16,040 bases of DNA, from the NCBI GenBank assembly GCA_020848015.1, contig JADLBA010000234.1:1-16040 (forward strand). The letters are read 5' to 3'. Under the pieces are notes generated by a model. The model was not told where the DNA came from and searched no databases. It saw only the letters and a list, made by a program, of their open reading frames with translations. The DNA is from Crocinitomicaceae bacterium (GTDB lineage Bacteria; Bacteroidota; Bacteroidia; Flavobacteriales_D; Sanyastnellaceae). This document shows, piece after piece, positions 15,401-16,040 of this stretch (the stretch's first letter is position 1; each line of letters opens with the position of its first letter). A program made the translations under genes and the position numbers.

Positions 15401-16040
15401 TTAACCCTTTTTCCATTTCTTCATCATCCAACGCCAGAATGGCCTCCCCCCTTTTATGGAAAAGTAAGGCGTAAGTTCCCCTCCGAACGAGCGGAAGAAT
15501 TTTTCAACACCTGGTATCATTGACCCCTCAAAGTCAAATACCGAACATTCCTTCTCCCGACAATATTCTATTACGGAATAAAGGCCAAATGCGCTGATGG
15601 CATTGCTTCCGGCAGATTTATCAAATGTGGCGAGCAGGTAGTAGGCTTCATTGCCGGCAATTCTGAAAGCTGCTGAGTAAACAGGTTTCTCTTTATCAAG
15701 CACCTGCAATGAAGCCATTCCGCTTTCGTCCCCGCTATTGATAATATTTTCCAATAATTGCGGGTGATGCTTGATGCTTTTTTCATTCAGGCCGGCAATA
15801 ATTTGTCGTAGGACGATCTCCGAATTTTCCGGAATAATTATCTTCAACCCATCGCGCTGAGCCTTCATAATCATATTCCTGAGCTTTGGATCAGTATCAT
15901 CCATCCAATGCTTTCCTTTCTCCGCGAGATGGATGCGGTATGTAAAACGGGGTGAAACTTCAAAGCCTTCCCAGACCATCGGCTGCACATCGCGCCAGTC
16001 GGGAGGAAAATCAAGTTTATACCATTTATAGGGAGACGAC
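15401..16040 (-). CDS. GNAT/FemAB-like acyltransferase (partial; 5' end beyond the right edge)
   Basis: The frame stays open to the right edge (SSPYKWYKLDFPPDWRDVQP before the first internal start candidates), so the true start lies outside the window. A GTG at 15988 is only an internal codon. About 212 residues are visible. Segments resembling the FemAB/GNAT acetyltransferase-like family include PRFTYRIHL, DTDPKLRNMIMKAQRDGLKI, YYLLATFDKSAGSNAISAFG and YSVIEYCREKECSVFDFEGS, followed by GVEKFFRSFGGELTPYFSI. The family transfers acyl or aminoacyl groups, for example onto peptidoglycan precursors or polysaccharides; the substrate here is unknown. The C terminus is very basic (RWMMKKWKKG). Confidence 0.72.
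   Translation of the reverse strand, partial: SSPYKWYKLDFPPDWRDVQPMVWEGFEVSPRFTYRIHLAEKGKHWMDDTDPKLRNMIMKAQRDGLKIIIPENSEIVLRQIIAGLNEKSIKHHPQLLENIINSGDESGMASLQVLDKEKPVYSAAFRIAGNEAYYLLATFDKSAGSNAISAFGLYSVIEYCREKECSVFDFEGSMIPGVEKFFRSFGGELTPYFSIKGGRPFWRWMMKKWKKG

Noticed and set aside
1..16040. CRISPR arrays, tRNA or rRNA genes, insertion sequences, phage genes
   Set aside because: No regularly spaced direct repeats, cloverleaf-like sequence, rRNA-like stretch, transposase or integrase was seen on either strand by reading. A tRNA scan was not possible here.

Overview
The window looks like a chromosomal segment of a member of the Bacteroidota (Bacteroidetes). The main signs are a secreted protein with a type IX secretion system C-terminal sorting domain, a TonB-dependent receptor with an N-terminal carboxypeptidase-regulatory-like domain, start codons preceded by A/T-rich sequence rather than Shine-Dalgarno motifs, and -7 elements resembling TAnnTTTG. 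Base composition is moderate and even. I see no mobile element, rRNA, tRNA or CRISPR array. Most genes are core housekeeping or envelope genes.

Layout. (1) 1-769, minus strand: folK overlaps by 4 nt the start of a deoxynucleoside kinase that runs off the left edge. (2) 1031-3485, plus strand: signal peptide peptidase SppA and a SpoU-type RNA methyltransferase. (3) 3528-8965, minus strand, transcribed right to left: an ABC-2 exporter (ATPase, then permease), a Ppx/GppA phosphatase, an ADP-heptose epimerase (hldD), a 6-pyruvoyltetrahydropterin synthase family enzyme, and GTP cyclohydrolase I (folE). Gaps are short or absent, so this may be one transcription unit. (4) 9098-11868, plus strand: an NAPE-PLD/UlaG-like metallo-beta-lactamase-fold hydrolase, then a secreted acidic seven-repeat protein that ends in a clear intrinsic terminator. 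(5) 12097-14412, minus strand: a TonB-dependent outer-membrane receptor, divergent from a secreted helical-repeat protein (14635-15360). (6) At the right edge, convergent with that protein, the 3' part of a GNAT/FemAB-like acyltransferase.

How the genes relate. folE and folK both act in pterin/folate synthesis. The PTPS-family gene beside folE draws on the same dihydroneopterin triphosphate pool, and its Cys-x5-His-x-His motif resembles the tetrahydrobiopterin-type enzyme more than the queuosine-type QueD. hldD provides ADP-L-glycero-D-manno-heptose for lipopolysaccharide.

The most notable observation is that the ABC ATPase reading frame is interrupted by one in-frame TAA between Walker A and the signature motif, with an ATG six bases later in the same frame. 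The gene is otherwise intact. A second is an A/T-only hairpin that abuts the start codon of the metallo-hydrolase. I found no convincing previously undescribed multi-gene system; most of the window is recognisable.
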